A stretch of DNA of 63,430 nt from Verrucomicrobiota bacterium (GTDB lineage: Bacteria; Verrucomicrobiota; Verrucomicrobiia; Limisphaerales; Fontisphaeraceae), in the NCBI GenBank assembly GCA_037139415.1, contig JBAXGN010000014.1, positions 1-63,430 on the forward strand. Reading direction: 5' to 3'. Under the pieces are notes generated by a model. It did not search any database and was not told the DNA's origin. It saw only the letters and a list, made by a program, of their open reading frames with translations. Position 1 is the first letter of the stretch. Each line of letters opens with the position of its first letter. Shown in pieces: positions 27,301 through 35,016 of the stretch. The position numbers and the translations under genes are program-made.

Positions 27301-29129
27301 ACCAGCACAAGCCCATTGGGCAGTAAAGTTGCCGTATGAAAACCGCGTGCAGCAGTCATTGCAGCGGTCGGTATCCAAGTTTCAGTGGATGGATTATATA
27401 GTTCTGCGCTAGAAAGATTGTTGCCAGTGGAGGGAGTGTAATAGACACCACCTGCAACCAGCACAAGCCCATTAGGCAGTAAAGTTGCAGTATGACCACA
27501 GCGTGCAGAGGCCATTGATCCCGTTTTTGACCACGCCGATGCAGCAGGGTCATATAGCTCCGCGCTAGAACGAGTATATACGGCATAAGGGACCACATCC
27601 CATGCTCCCCCGGTAACCAGCACCTTGCCGTTAGTCAGCAAGGTTGCGGTGTGGAGCCCGCGTGTGTCGTTCATTGGGCTGACTAATGCCCATGAGTTGA
27701 CAATTGGGTCATATAGCTCTGTTCTGGAAATATATACTGGGTTAACCCTCCAGGTTTCACCTCCTGCGACAAGCACCTTCCCATTGGGCAGAACCGTCCC
27801 TGAATGGAATTCGCTGGGCGTATTTAAAGGGCCGGTCGCCGTCCATGTCCCACTCGACGAATCATACAGCTCTGTGTTAGAAGCACTTGAATTGCCGCCA
27901 GCGACAAGCACATGACCATCTGTCAGCAGGTTGGCTGTATGAAAACTGTGTGAGGCAATCATCGGCCCAACCGTCGTCCAATAACCATCAGGCGCATCGT
28001 ATAGTTCAGCGCTAGAAAGGGTTGAGCAATAAGAACCAGCGTCCGGACAAATGACACCGCCGCCTGCAAGCAGCAGTTTTCCATCAGGCAGCAAGGTCGC
28101 CGTTTGTCCTCCACGCATAGTCGTTAATGGGCTAATAGTCGTCCAAACTCCACTTGGTGGATCGTAAACCTCAGCACTGGAATATGTCACCGTTGCTGCG
28201 TTGCCCCTGCGTGACCATCCGCCCGTCACAAGCACCTGTCCGTTAGGCAAAAGGGTCATCGAGTGTCCAGATCGTGGGTTTTGCATACTTGCTACCGGCG
28301 ACCATACCGGTGACCATGTTCCTGTGGCGGGATCGTATATTTCACAACTAGCCAATTCCGATGCAGACCCACTGCCTCCTGCTACCAGTACTTGGCCGTT
28401 GGGAAATAGGATTGCCGCATGACCAGAGCGATTATTATTAAGCGAACCAGTTGTTGTCCATGTCCCAGAAACCGGATCATACAGCTCTGAAATACGTCCA
28501 GCTCCCCCTGCAACTAATACCTTTCCGTTAGGTAGCAAGGTGCTTGTGAATGATGTATGTTTGGTACGCATGATCCAAGCAGTCGGAGTCCACATATCAC
28601 TCAATGGATCATATATCTCAGATGTGGAATGAAGAACATTGGGGCCACGCCACCAATTGGTTGAAGTGCCGCCTACAATCAGCACTTGCCCATTCGTCAG
28701 CAGAGTAGCTGTAAGGCTATTTCCACATGCATAATTCATTGGTCTGGTTGAAGCCCAGGTATCCGCCGCAGGATCGTAAAGCGCCGCACCGTCCCCTGCA
28801 GCACTTCCCCCCACGACTAAAACCTTACCATTGCGCATCATCACCGCCGCACCGCTACGCGAGGCGACCATGGAGCCTGTAGCGGTCCAGATCCCTGATT
28901 CGGGATCGTATATTTCAGCGTTCGCACCCGTGGTATTTCCCCCAACAATTAAAGTCTTTCCGTTGGGTAAAAGAGTGGCAGTATGATTTACGCGCGCTGT
29001 AGTCATCGCGCTAGGGACAGAGGTGGCCTTTACTGGTTGAATGACCAGTAAAATAGAAAATAATGAAACCATCACCAACGTCCGAATGAATGAAGTAATA
29101 GTTCGCGGTTGAGTTTTCATAGCTGTCAT
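24336..29129 (-). CDS. 1597-residue secreted kelch-repeat protein with PEGA, Ig-like and InlB-like modules
   Basis: Exported (signal peptide within the first 35 residues, ending near VKATSVPS). Residues about 40-715 are 14 kelch-type repeats with consensus HTATLLPNGKVLVAGG, a variable loop, then ELYDPxxGTW, enough for two seven-bladed propellers. Then come a PEGA-like domain (about 720-790), an InlB-like repeat (about 800-866), and three Ig-like/InlB-like pairs to about residue 1377. The last 220 residues match the C-terminal module of the 12.8 kb protein. Two of the Ig/InlB pairs are near identical at DNA level. The start overlaps the stop of the upstream ORF in ATGA (29126-29129); ATG at 29120 is an alternative. 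Reads AT-richer than flanks. Likely adhesion or glycan binding; no enzyme motif. Confidence 0.8.
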   Translation of the reverse strand: MTAMKTQPRTITSFIRTLVMVSLFSILLVIQPVKATSVPSAMTTARVNHTATLLPNGKTLIVGGNTTGANAEIYDPESGIWTATGSMVASRSGAAVMMRNGKVLVVGGSAAGDGAALYDPAADTWASTRPMNYACGNSLTATLLTNGQVLIVGGTSTNWWRGPNVLHSTSEIYDPLSDMWTPTAWIMRTKHTSFTSTLLPNGKVLVAGGAGRISELYDPVSGTWTTTGSLNNNRSGHAAILFPNGQVLVAGGSGSASELASCEIYDPATGTWSPVWSPVASMQNPRSGHSMTLLPNGQVLVTGGWSRRGNAATVTYSSAEVYDPPSGVWTTISPLTTMRGGQTATLLPDGKLLLAGGGVICPDAGSYCSTLSSAELYDAPDGYWTTVGPMIASHSFHTANLLTDGHVLVAGGNSSASNTELYDSSSGTWTATGPLNTPSEFHSGTVLPNGKVLVAGGETWRVNPVYISRTELYDPIVNSWALVSPMNDTRGLHTATLLTNGKVLVTGGAWDVVPYAVYTRSSAELYDPAASAWSKTGSMASARCGHTATLLPNGLVLVAGGVYYTPSTGNNLSSAELYNPSTETWIPTAAMTAARGFHTATLLPNGLVLVAGGDSGSAKLSSSELYDPTVGTWAVTGSMSSSRSSHTATLLPNGKVFVAGGFGVGTELYDPIIGTWATATPMVYARTAHTATLLRNGEVLVTGGDSIGTHAEIFDPPTGTPNGSLALKLNPAEAVTNGAQWQVDGRIFQTNEAVVNHLSAGNHTVTFKNIVGWLAPASQTVSVSQNITNAFLGTYTLAYSISVSASPSIGGMTSGGGTFAAGNSQAVTASANAGYAFTNWTENGTVASTTPEYIFVLNTNRTLTANFIDIRIPTNTIVLPLPGQRWPNSVITVMGTARDNVQLSNVWYQINGSGWNQATTTDNWSNWSATVNLIAGTNTIQTYAMDTTGNISATNSVSFIGVLSTALAVSTNGLGSLKPNFNNTLMQVGKSYSMTATAGAGFAFANWMGGISSPLTVLTNGATLQFVMQSNLVLKANFVDIQKPTNNITSPTSGQRWSNGVFTVTGKAGDNVTVSNVLYSLNDTAWTKATTTDNWSNWSATVNLIAGTNTIQTYAMDTTGNISATNSVSFIGVLSTALAVSTNGLGSLKPNFNNTLMQVGKSYSMTATAGAGFAFANWMGGISSPLTVLTNGATLQFVMQSNLVLKANFVDTSKPILSITNLVTGQRVSNMVLTAKGAAKDHIAVANALWQLNGGAWSNAVSVNNWTNWSAVMTLTTRSNTVKAYALDAAGNYSATNSVSFLYIASDTLTVQTNGIGTIKGSYNGKLLELGQSYMMTATPGMGYQLSNWINGGGIVMTSGPILKFTMRSNLTLTANFITNAFLSRKGDYVGIFSPSNDLSNADWTNSGTLKLTVTDKGTFTGQLTYQGKAYPAGGTFDVGGVFSNSIARGKDPALQIMMNLDLSGGNGISGRIKQGTTWAADLWADKVLKVAQKANYLMTAVTQLGNTNGTFQLSVLPSGTVILTGTLSDKTKLTGSLPLTVQNEVVMYQSLYSGKGMWLGYVSFVRTNGVAHWQKLSNSLDKVSPQGFSVNLRLVP
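25498..25867. repeat. Direct repeat, copy 1 (370 bp, intragenic)
   Basis: Identical, as read by eye, to 26011-26380 except for one G/A difference near position 30 of the repeat. The offset is 513 bases, exactly 171 codons, so the reading frame of the kelch protein is kept. Confidence 0.9.
26011..26380. repeat. Direct repeat, copy 2 (370 bp, intragenic)
   Basis: Second copy of the unit at 25498-25867. It covers most of an Ig-like domain and a full InlB-like repeat. Near identity between the copies against clear divergence of the third Ig/InlB pair points to a recent duplication or gene conversion. Confidence 0.9.
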
Positions 29130-29749
29130 AATCTCGCCAAAGACCTCACTTCGTCCTTAAGTTCAGACTTGTATTTACTACCTGGTTTCCACCGACGCGC
29201 GACTTCTGCGAGCGCCAGTTTCAATGCTTTCATGGCGATTCGTGGGCAGTTCTTGGTTTGCTCGCACTGCTGGGCCACCCAAGCCAGAATGAGAAGAGCA
29301 GGTGCACTGGGTAACCATCTAAAACGTGAACCACGTGCGTTGGGGTATTCCCTTTGCAGCCTAGGAGCATTAAACTCTGGGTCTAGGCAAACATCTTTGA
29401 AGAAGAGAACGTTGTGCCGCTTCAAAGAAGGTGGTAATGAGACCAGCAACTTTTTTGTACTCGTGACGATTTTCAAGTTAACTTTCTGATTGGGGCAAGC
29501 ACTTAACAATATTAATTTAGTAGCTTCCGCGATGTAGAAGCAAAAGCCAAATGACCATACCCCATTTTTCCATTGCTGCTGCAGAGCTATCATCGACTCG
29601 GGCCGTTTAAACTCGGGCCGTAACAGTTTGGTCATGCGCTGAGGATCGGATAGAAATGTTTCACGAATGGCGTTAAGAATCTCAGATTCGTTCCAGCCTT
29701 CGAAAATTTTGCTGTCCCCAAAGATTTTTACACATTCCGATTTATTCAT
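29126..29749 (-). CDS. Unrecognised 207-residue protein coupled to the kelch gene
   Basis: Starts MNKSECVKIFGDSKIFEGW; the ATG at 29749 is chosen because GAGG lies 6 bases upstream, better than the ATG at 29776. It has no signal peptide. It is helical and basic towards the C terminus (RWKPGSKYKSELKDEVR), with a moderately hydrophobic stretch ALLILAWVAQQ near residue 165. The stop codon overlaps the kelch start in TTATGA, implying translational coupling. It lies between a full kelch gene and a broken copy of one. No family is recognised. Base composition is AT-richer, like the kelch gene. It could be a mobile passenger, or a partner of the kelch protein; sequence alone does not decide. Confidence 0.55.
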   Translation of the reverse strand: MNKSECVKIFGDSKIFEGWNESEILNAIRETFLSDPQRMTKLLRPEFKRPESMIALQQQWKNGVWSFGFCFYIAEATKLILLSACPNQKVNLKIVTSTKKLLVSLPPSLKRHNVLFFKDVCLDPEFNAPRLQREYPNARGSRFRWLPSAPALLILAWVAQQCEQTKNCPRIAMKALKLALAEVARRWKPGSKYKSELKDEVRSLARL

Positions 29750-29851
29750 TGGGAACCTCGGCGTTTCGGCGTTCATATTAACAGGTGAATTGCTAGAATT
29801 TCGTTTTCTGCCGCACTATTTGCATTTACTTGGGAATGGCTATCCGAGAAG

Positions 29852-30064
29852 CTAAGCGCAAAGGCCATACCACTCAAAGGCAGAATCAGAAGAAATCTTT
29901 CCGTTGGGTATCAGATTGGCAGTATGATTTGCGCGCGCTTTAGTCATCGCCCAAGTTGGGACGGAGGTGGCCTTTACCAGTTGGATAAGACAAAGAACAA
30001 GTAGCAACTGGACCGACGCCAGCGCTCGCGCGGCAGAGGTACGATTTTCGGGATGCACTTTCAT
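29852..30064 (-). pseudogene. Truncated 5' copy of the kelch-repeat gene
   Basis: The ORF begins with a leader and then LVKATSVPTWAMTKARANHT and ANLIPNGKI, clearly paralogous to the first repeat of the full kelch protein (PVKATSVP, ARVNHTATLLPNGK). DNA homology to about 28957-29050 spans roughly 100 bases and ends abruptly near 29893, after which the frame runs into unrelated sequence (SSDSAFEWYG) and stops. The start codon overlaps the stop of the upstream PD-(D/E)XK-like gene in TTATGA, the same junction as the full-length copy has with its own upstream ORF. It is a decayed remnant, not a working protein. Confidence 0.8.
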
Positions 30065-30750
30065 AAGGGCTCGTGATGAAGATCGCCACTCCGATGTATC
30101 AAAATTCCGGCTTTATAGCATTTCTCGATTATGAGTTTCCGCGTCTGCGGGCTGCACTCGTCCTCCGCCACAACCCACGCCCCGAGCTTGTAGCCATACC
30201 CATTTTTATCTTGCTTTGGACTTGTAAATAACTCTAGTTTCAGGGCGTCGTACTCTTCGGTCTCCCGGTTGCTCCTTTTCTTGACCTCTACAACAAGCAG
30301 ATTACTTTCATCGTTTCGCCGCTCATGCACGACGATGTCTGGCGCAACTGAGAAGACGTAAAATCCGTCGTCGTCTGCCTCCAGATTCCTGCGCCTCGCC
30401 GCCTTTACGATTACCCTAATCCTCTCTTCGGCATCCGCTGCCAGCAACTTCTTTTCCCCAACGTGCCGATTGTATTCGCAGTCCACGACAATTTGGTTGG
30501 CTCCCCCCAAGCACAACCTCCGTAGTTCGCATTCGATGTAAACCGCCAAGCGATGGGCTATTGCACGCTCACTGGCTCCAGCCCAATCAGGTGAATGTTC
30601 CAGCGTGTCTTCGCTACGGGGACAAAGCAGAGTGCATGGCTCTCCACTTTGGTTGAAGCGGTCAATGCCTTTTCTAAGGCATTGCCAGACGAGGTCTTCC
30701 ACCCTGGCAGAGGTAGATCCAAGATGTTGACTATCATCCTTATTGCTCAT
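30061..30750 (-). CDS. PD-(D/E)XK nuclease-like protein
   Basis: A 229-residue cytoplasmic protein starting MSNKDDSQHLGS (an upstream in-frame ATG at 30771 lacks a better ribosome site). The central part has a possible nuclease core: VAPDIVVHERR with the first Asp, then after about 14 residues LLVVEVKKRS giving E-x-K, followed by a helix and YGYKLGAWVV, a strand. This order is the PD-(D/E)XK pattern used by restriction and repair nucleases and by inactive relatives. No helicase, methylase or specificity gene is adjacent. It is divergent from trpS. Its stop overlaps the start of the kelch remnant in ATGA. The fold is inferred from a motif, not from a recognised family. Confidence 0.5.
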   Translation of the reverse strand: MSNKDDSQHLGSTSARVEDLVWQCLRKGIDRFNQSGEPCTLLCPRSEDTLEHSPDWAGASERAIAHRLAVYIECELRRLCLGGANQIVVDCEYNRHVGEKKLLAADAEERIRVIVKAARRRNLEADDDGFYVFSVAPDIVVHERRNDESNLLVVEVKKRSNRETEEYDALKLELFTSPKQDKNGYGYKLGAWVVAEDECSPQTRKLIIEKCYKAGILIHRSGDLHHEPL

Positions 30751-30880
30751 ATGTGATGAACCTACGCCCATACCGGCTGGGGAATCAAGCGTAATTGTTT
30801 ATCGGGAAAGTCAGCAGCCGATCTGCGCCAAACTGACACTTCTCCTTGCATCCGGGCGGGGGCTGATTAAGCTGTTTCCC

Positions 30881-31849
30881 ATGCGAATTTTATCAGGCAT
30901 ACAACCGTCGGGCACGCTGCATCTCGGGAATTATTTCGGGATGATGATGCCGGCCATGGAATTGCAGTCCAAGGGCCAGGCCTATTATTTTATCGCCAAT
31001 TACCATTCCATGACCTCGCTGTTTGATGCCGAACAGCGCCGCAAAAACACCCTCGAAGTGGCCGTTGACTTTCTGGCGTGCGGTCTGGACCCCAAGCAGG
31101 CCACGTTCTTCCGGCAATCCGATGTGCCTGAAGTGTGCGAATTGACCTGGCTGCTCACCACCATCACCCCCATGGGTTTGCTGGAGCGCTGCCACAGTTA
31201 CAAGGACAAGCTGGCCAAAGGCATTTCGTTCAACCACGGTTTGTTTGCCTACCCGGTGCTCATGGCCGCCGACATCCTGATTTACGATTCCAACATCGTG
31301 CCGGTGGGGCGCGACCAAAAACAACACCTGGAAGTCGCCCGCGACATCGCCGGCAAGTTCAACGAACAATATGGCCAGACCTTTGTCATCCCGGAGCCCA
31401 TGATCCGCGAGGAGGTCGCGGAAGTGCCCGGCGTGGATGGCCAAAAGATGAGCAAGAGCTACGGCAATGCCATCGAAATCTTTGGTGACGAAAAAGTCCT
31501 GCGTAAAAAAATTATGAGCCTGGTAATGGACAGCCGTTCGCCGCAGGAACCGAAGCCGGACGCGGAAAAGAACCTGGCGATCAAGCTGCTCAAGCTGGTG
31601 GCTCCCCCTGCCGTGGCGCAGGATTTTGAAGACCGTCTGCGGGCGGGCGGGCTGGGTTATGGGGATTTGAAAAAGGCGCTGTTCGAGCATTATTGGAATT
31701 GCTTTGCCGCCGCACGCACTCGCCGGGCGGAATTGGTGGCCAACCTGGATTACGTCGAACAGGTTTTACGAGACGGCGCGCAACGCGCCCGGACGGAAGC
31801 CGTGAAAGTGCTCGACCGCGCCCGCCGCGCGTCCGGAGTATCAGCCTAG
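30881..31849 (+). CDS. trpS: Tryptophan--tRNA ligase
   Basis: A 322-residue class I aminoacyl-tRNA synthetase charging tRNA-Trp. The start MRILSGIQPSGTLHLGN contains the HIGH-type signature (TLHLGN), and QKMSKSYGN is the KMSKS loop near residue 190. GRDQKQHLEVARDIA, which binds tryptophan, and SLVMDSRSPQEPK are also typical. Length fits bacterial TrpS. An in-frame ATG 138 bases upstream is ignored because the conserved N terminus begins at 30881. The next gene starts 9 bases after the stop, so both are probably on one transcript. Confidence 0.97.
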   Translation: MRILSGIQPSGTLHLGNYFGMMMPAMELQSKGQAYYFIANYHSMTSLFDAEQRRKNTLEVAVDFLACGLDPKQATFFRQSDVPEVCELTWLLTTITPMGLLERCHSYKDKLAKGISFNHGLFAYPVLMAADILIYDSNIVPVGRDQKQHLEVARDIAGKFNEQYGQTFVIPEPMIREEVAEVPGVDGQKMSKSYGNAIEIFGDEKVLRKKIMSLVMDSRSPQEPKPDAEKNLAIKLLKLVAPPAVAQDFEDRLRAGGLGYGDLKKALFEHYWNCFAAARTRRAELVANLDYVEQVLRDGAQRARTEAVKVLDRARRASGVSA

Positions 31850-31858
31850 CAGTTCTTT

Positions 31859-33400
31859 ATGAAAACGGGGCCTGTTGTGAATCGTGCCGGGGGCCTGCAT
31901 CCGGGCCTCGGATGGACTTTGGCCACCGCTGTGGTGCTGGGCTTGCTGATCTGGTTGTTACCCCGGCAGAAAACACCCGGCGGCATGACTGGCGAGCAAC
32001 CGGCGCTGGTGGTTTATTGCGCGGCGGGCATCCAGTCACCGGTGCAGGAAGTGGCGCGGGAATTCGAGAAACTGTATGGCGTCAAAATCCAACTGCAATA
32101 CGGCGGCTCGGGAACGTTGCTTGCCAATTTGAAGGTGTCCAAGATCGGCGACCTGTTCATCCCCGGTGACGAGAGTTACATCACCCTGGGAAAACAGCAG
32201 GGCTTGCTGGCGGAAGTTCTGCCGCTTGCGCACCAGGTGCCGGTGATCATCGTGCGCCGGGGCAATCCTGCAAAGATTCAAACGGTCAAGGATTTGCTGC
32301 GGACCGGCATCAAGGTATCACTGGCCAATCCGGAAGCCGCTTCGATTGGAACGATTGTCAAGCGGGTATTAAGCGCCTCGGGCGACTGGGCCGCCTTGGA
32401 AGCCCAGACCCGGAAGTCGGGCGTATTCAAACCCACCGTCAACGATGTGGCCAACGACGTAAAGCTGGGGGCGGTGGATGCCGGCGTGGTCTGGGATGCC
32501 ACTGCCCAACAGTATCCCGCATTAGAGATGGTGCGGGTGCCGGAATTTGCCCAAGCCGGTCAAACCATCAGTGTGGCCGTCTTGAACAGCACCCGGCAGT
32601 CGGCCTTGGCGTTGCGCTTCGCGCGCTACCTGGGGGCGCGCGACAAAGGCCTCAAGGCTTTCACCCGCTGGCATTACAGCGTGGCGGAAGGTGATGCGTG
32701 GGCGGAGATCCCCCAAATCACACTGTTCAGCGGTGCAATGCTGCGACCCGGCGTCGAGCAAACCCTCAAAGATTTTGAGCAGCGCGAGGGCGTGCGCATC
32801 AACACCATTTACAACGGCTGCGGCATCCTGACCTCCCAGATGCGCGCTGGGCAGCGCCCCGACGCCTATTTTGCGTGCGACACTTCTTTCATGAAATCCG
32901 TGCAGGACCTGTACCACGACAGCGTGACCATTTCAGAAAATGAAATCCTCATCATCGTGCCCAAGGGAAACCCGCAAAAAATTCAGACGGTGGAGGATCT
33001 GACCAAACCCGGCTTGCGCCTGGGCCTGGCGCATCCGGAGAAATCCGCCATGGGCGCGCTGACGAAAAACATGCTGGTGGCGATGGGACGCTACGAAGCG
33101 GTATGCCGGAACCTGAAGTTGGATTCGCCGACCGGCGACTTCCTGATCAACCAACTACGCACCGGCTCGCTGGATGCCATCATCGCCTGCCGCAGCAACG
33201 CGCAGAATGTGCGTGAACATGTGGAGGTCATCCGCATTGACCATCCGTTGGCCACGGCGGTACAGCCCTACGGCGTGGCCAAATCCACCCAATACCAGCA
33301 ACTCATGACCCGGCTCTTGGAGATGATTGAAAGCCCCGCCTCGAGCAACCGTTTTACCGGTGCCGGTTTCTATTGGCGTTTTCAAGCCCGGACCAATTAA
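31859..33400 (+). CDS. Membrane-anchored tandem ModA-type substrate-binding protein
   Basis: A 513-residue protein with one N-terminal transmembrane helix (about residues 18-37) and two complete ModA/SBP_bac_11-type domains in line. The first starts LVVYCAAGIQSPVQEVA, contains QYGGSGTLLANL and DLFIPGDESY and runs to about residue 275; the second starts ITLFSGAMLRPGVEQTL, contains YNGCGILTSQMRAG and DAYFACDTSFM and runs to about 505. Both have GNPxKIQTVxDL followed by the LANPE/LAHPE segment. ModA domains bind molybdate or tungstate oxyanions. No permease or ATPase gene is adjacent, so partner transport proteins lie elsewhere, or it is a sensor. Transcribed with trpS, 9 bases away. Confidence 0.8.
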   Translation: MKTGPVVNRAGGLHPGLGWTLATAVVLGLLIWLLPRQKTPGGMTGEQPALVVYCAAGIQSPVQEVAREFEKLYGVKIQLQYGGSGTLLANLKVSKIGDLFIPGDESYITLGKQQGLLAEVLPLAHQVPVIIVRRGNPAKIQTVKDLLRTGIKVSLANPEAASIGTIVKRVLSASGDWAALEAQTRKSGVFKPTVNDVANDVKLGAVDAGVVWDATAQQYPALEMVRVPEFAQAGQTISVAVLNSTRQSALALRFARYLGARDKGLKAFTRWHYSVAEGDAWAEIPQITLFSGAMLRPGVEQTLKDFEQREGVRINTIYNGCGILTSQMRAGQRPDAYFACDTSFMKSVQDLYHDSVTISENEILIIVPKGNPQKIQTVEDLTKPGLRLGLAHPEKSAMGALTKNMLVAMGRYEAVCRNLKLDSPTGDFLINQLRTGSLDAIIACRSNAQNVREHVEVIRIDHPLATAVQPYGVAKSTQYQQLMTRLLEMIESPASSNRFTGAGFYWRFQARTN

Positions 33401-33414
33401 ATCCGAACTTTGGA

Positions 33415-35016
33415 TCAAACCGCCTTGCGGGCAATGCTGTTACGCTGTGCCCAGGCGGGATCGGCGTTCGGATAATCCAAATTGTGATGCAGCCCGCGGC
33501 TTTCGGGGCGTTGCAGGGCGCAACGCACCACCAATTCCGCCACCGTGGCAATGTTGCGCAATTCCAACAAGTCGCTGGTGATGCGAAAATCCCAGTAGTA
33601 CTCCTGGATTTCCGATTGCAGCAAATCAATGCGGGCCTTGGCGCGTTGCAGGCGTTTGTTGGTGCGCACAATCCCCACATAATCCCACATTACCCGGCGC
33701 AGTTCGTCCCAGTTGTGCGACACCACCACAAATTCATCCGCATTGGTGGCGTTACCATAATGCCAGTCGGGAATCTTCACCTCGGTGAGCGGCAACGGAT
33801 TGGCCACAGACTTCAGGGCCGCTCGGTGGGCGCAAACCACGGCTTCCAACAGCGAATTACTGGCGAGCCGGTTGGCACCATGCAGTCCGGTGCAGGCCAC
33901 TTCGCCAATCCCATACAGCCCGGCGATTTCCGTTTCGCCGTCCAGGTTGGTCACCACGCCACCGCATTGGTAATGGGCCGCCGGGACCACCGGGATGTAT
34001 TCCTTCGTGATATCAATGCCGTATTGCAGGCAGCTCTGGTAAATGTTGGGAAAACGGTTCATCAGGAACCGCGCAGATTTGTGCGTGATGTCCAACCAGA
34101 CGTGTTCTGCGCCGGTGCGCTTCATCTCGCTGTCAATGGCGCGGGCCACAATGTCGCGCGGGGCGAGCGACTTCAACGGATGGACGTGGTCCATGAATTC
34201 GTTGCCCTCCAAGTTTTTGAGCACTCCGCCCTCCCCGCGGACCGCCTCGCTGACGAGGAATGATTTCGCTTTGGGATGAAACAGGCAGGTGGGATGAAAC
34301 TGGACAAACTCCATGTTGGCGATGGACGCTCCCGCCCGGAACGCCATGGCCACGCCATCGCCCGTGGCGATATCAGGATTGGTGGTGTACAGATACACCT
34401 TGCCGCAACCGCCGGTGGCCAGTACCACGGTGTTGGCCGCAAAGGTGATGACCTCCCCGGATTCCTTGCTGAGCACATACGCCCCGAGGCAGCGGTTGGT
34501 CCCCACATAACCCAGCTTTTGCGTGGTGATCAGGTCCACGCCAAAATGATTCTCGAATATCTCGATGCGCGGTTCGCGGGCACAGGCTTGGAGCAACGCT
34601 TGTTCAATTTCCCGTCCGGTCATGTCCTTGGCATGCAGGATGCGGCGGTGCGAATGCCCCCCTTCCATGCCCAAATCCAGCTCTTTTTTGCCGGCGGCGT
34701 TTGGGGAGGTTTTTTCGGAGAACTGAATGCCATACTCAATCAGTTCGGCGATGCGCGCCGGGCCCTCGGAAATGATGGCGCGTACCGCCGGTTCGTTGCA
34801 CAGGCCCGCGCCTGCCGTCAGGGTATCCTGGATATGGCTGTCCAGCGAATCATCCTTGGCCATCACGGCAGCGATGCCCCCTTGGGCGTAGTTGGAATTG
34901 GATTCGGCGCTGTTCTTTTTGGTCACCACAGCCACCCGTCCGTGTTTGGACGCCTTGAGCGCGTAAAACAGCCCCGCAATGCCGCTGCCCAGTACCAGGA
35001 AATCGTATGATTTCAT
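33415..35016 (-). CDS. nadB: L-aspartate oxidase
   Basis: A 533-residue FAD enzyme oxidising L-aspartate to iminoaspartate, the first step of NAD synthesis. FAD-binding motif GSGIAGLFYALKAS is at the N terminus, then SNSNYAQGGIAAVM, and TGGCGKVYLYTTNP near residue 205. The catalytic-core HPTCLFHPKAKSFLVSEAVRGE and the C-terminal helical domain of the succinate-dehydrogenase flavoprotein family are both present. It follows panC with a 4-base ATGA overlap (35013-35016), so the two are co-translated. NadA and NadC are not in the window. Confidence 0.96.
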   Translation of the reverse strand: MKSYDFLVLGSGIAGLFYALKASKHGRVAVVTKKNSAESNSNYAQGGIAAVMAKDDSLDSHIQDTLTAGAGLCNEPAVRAIISEGPARIAELIEYGIQFSEKTSPNAAGKKELDLGMEGGHSHRRILHAKDMTGREIEQALLQACAREPRIEIFENHFGVDLITTQKLGYVGTNRCLGAYVLSKESGEVITFAANTVVLATGGCGKVYLYTTNPDIATGDGVAMAFRAGASIANMEFVQFHPTCLFHPKAKSFLVSEAVRGEGGVLKNLEGNEFMDHVHPLKSLAPRDIVARAIDSEMKRTGAEHVWLDITHKSARFLMNRFPNIYQSCLQYGIDITKEYIPVVPAAHYQCGGVVTNLDGETEIAGLYGIGEVACTGLHGANRLASNSLLEAVVCAHRAALKSVANPLPLTEVKIPDWHYGNATNADEFVVVSHNWDELRRVMWDYVGIVRTNKRLQRAKARIDLLQSEIQEYYWDFRITSDLLELRNIATVAELVVRCALQRPESRGLHHNLDYPNADPAWAQRNSIARKAV

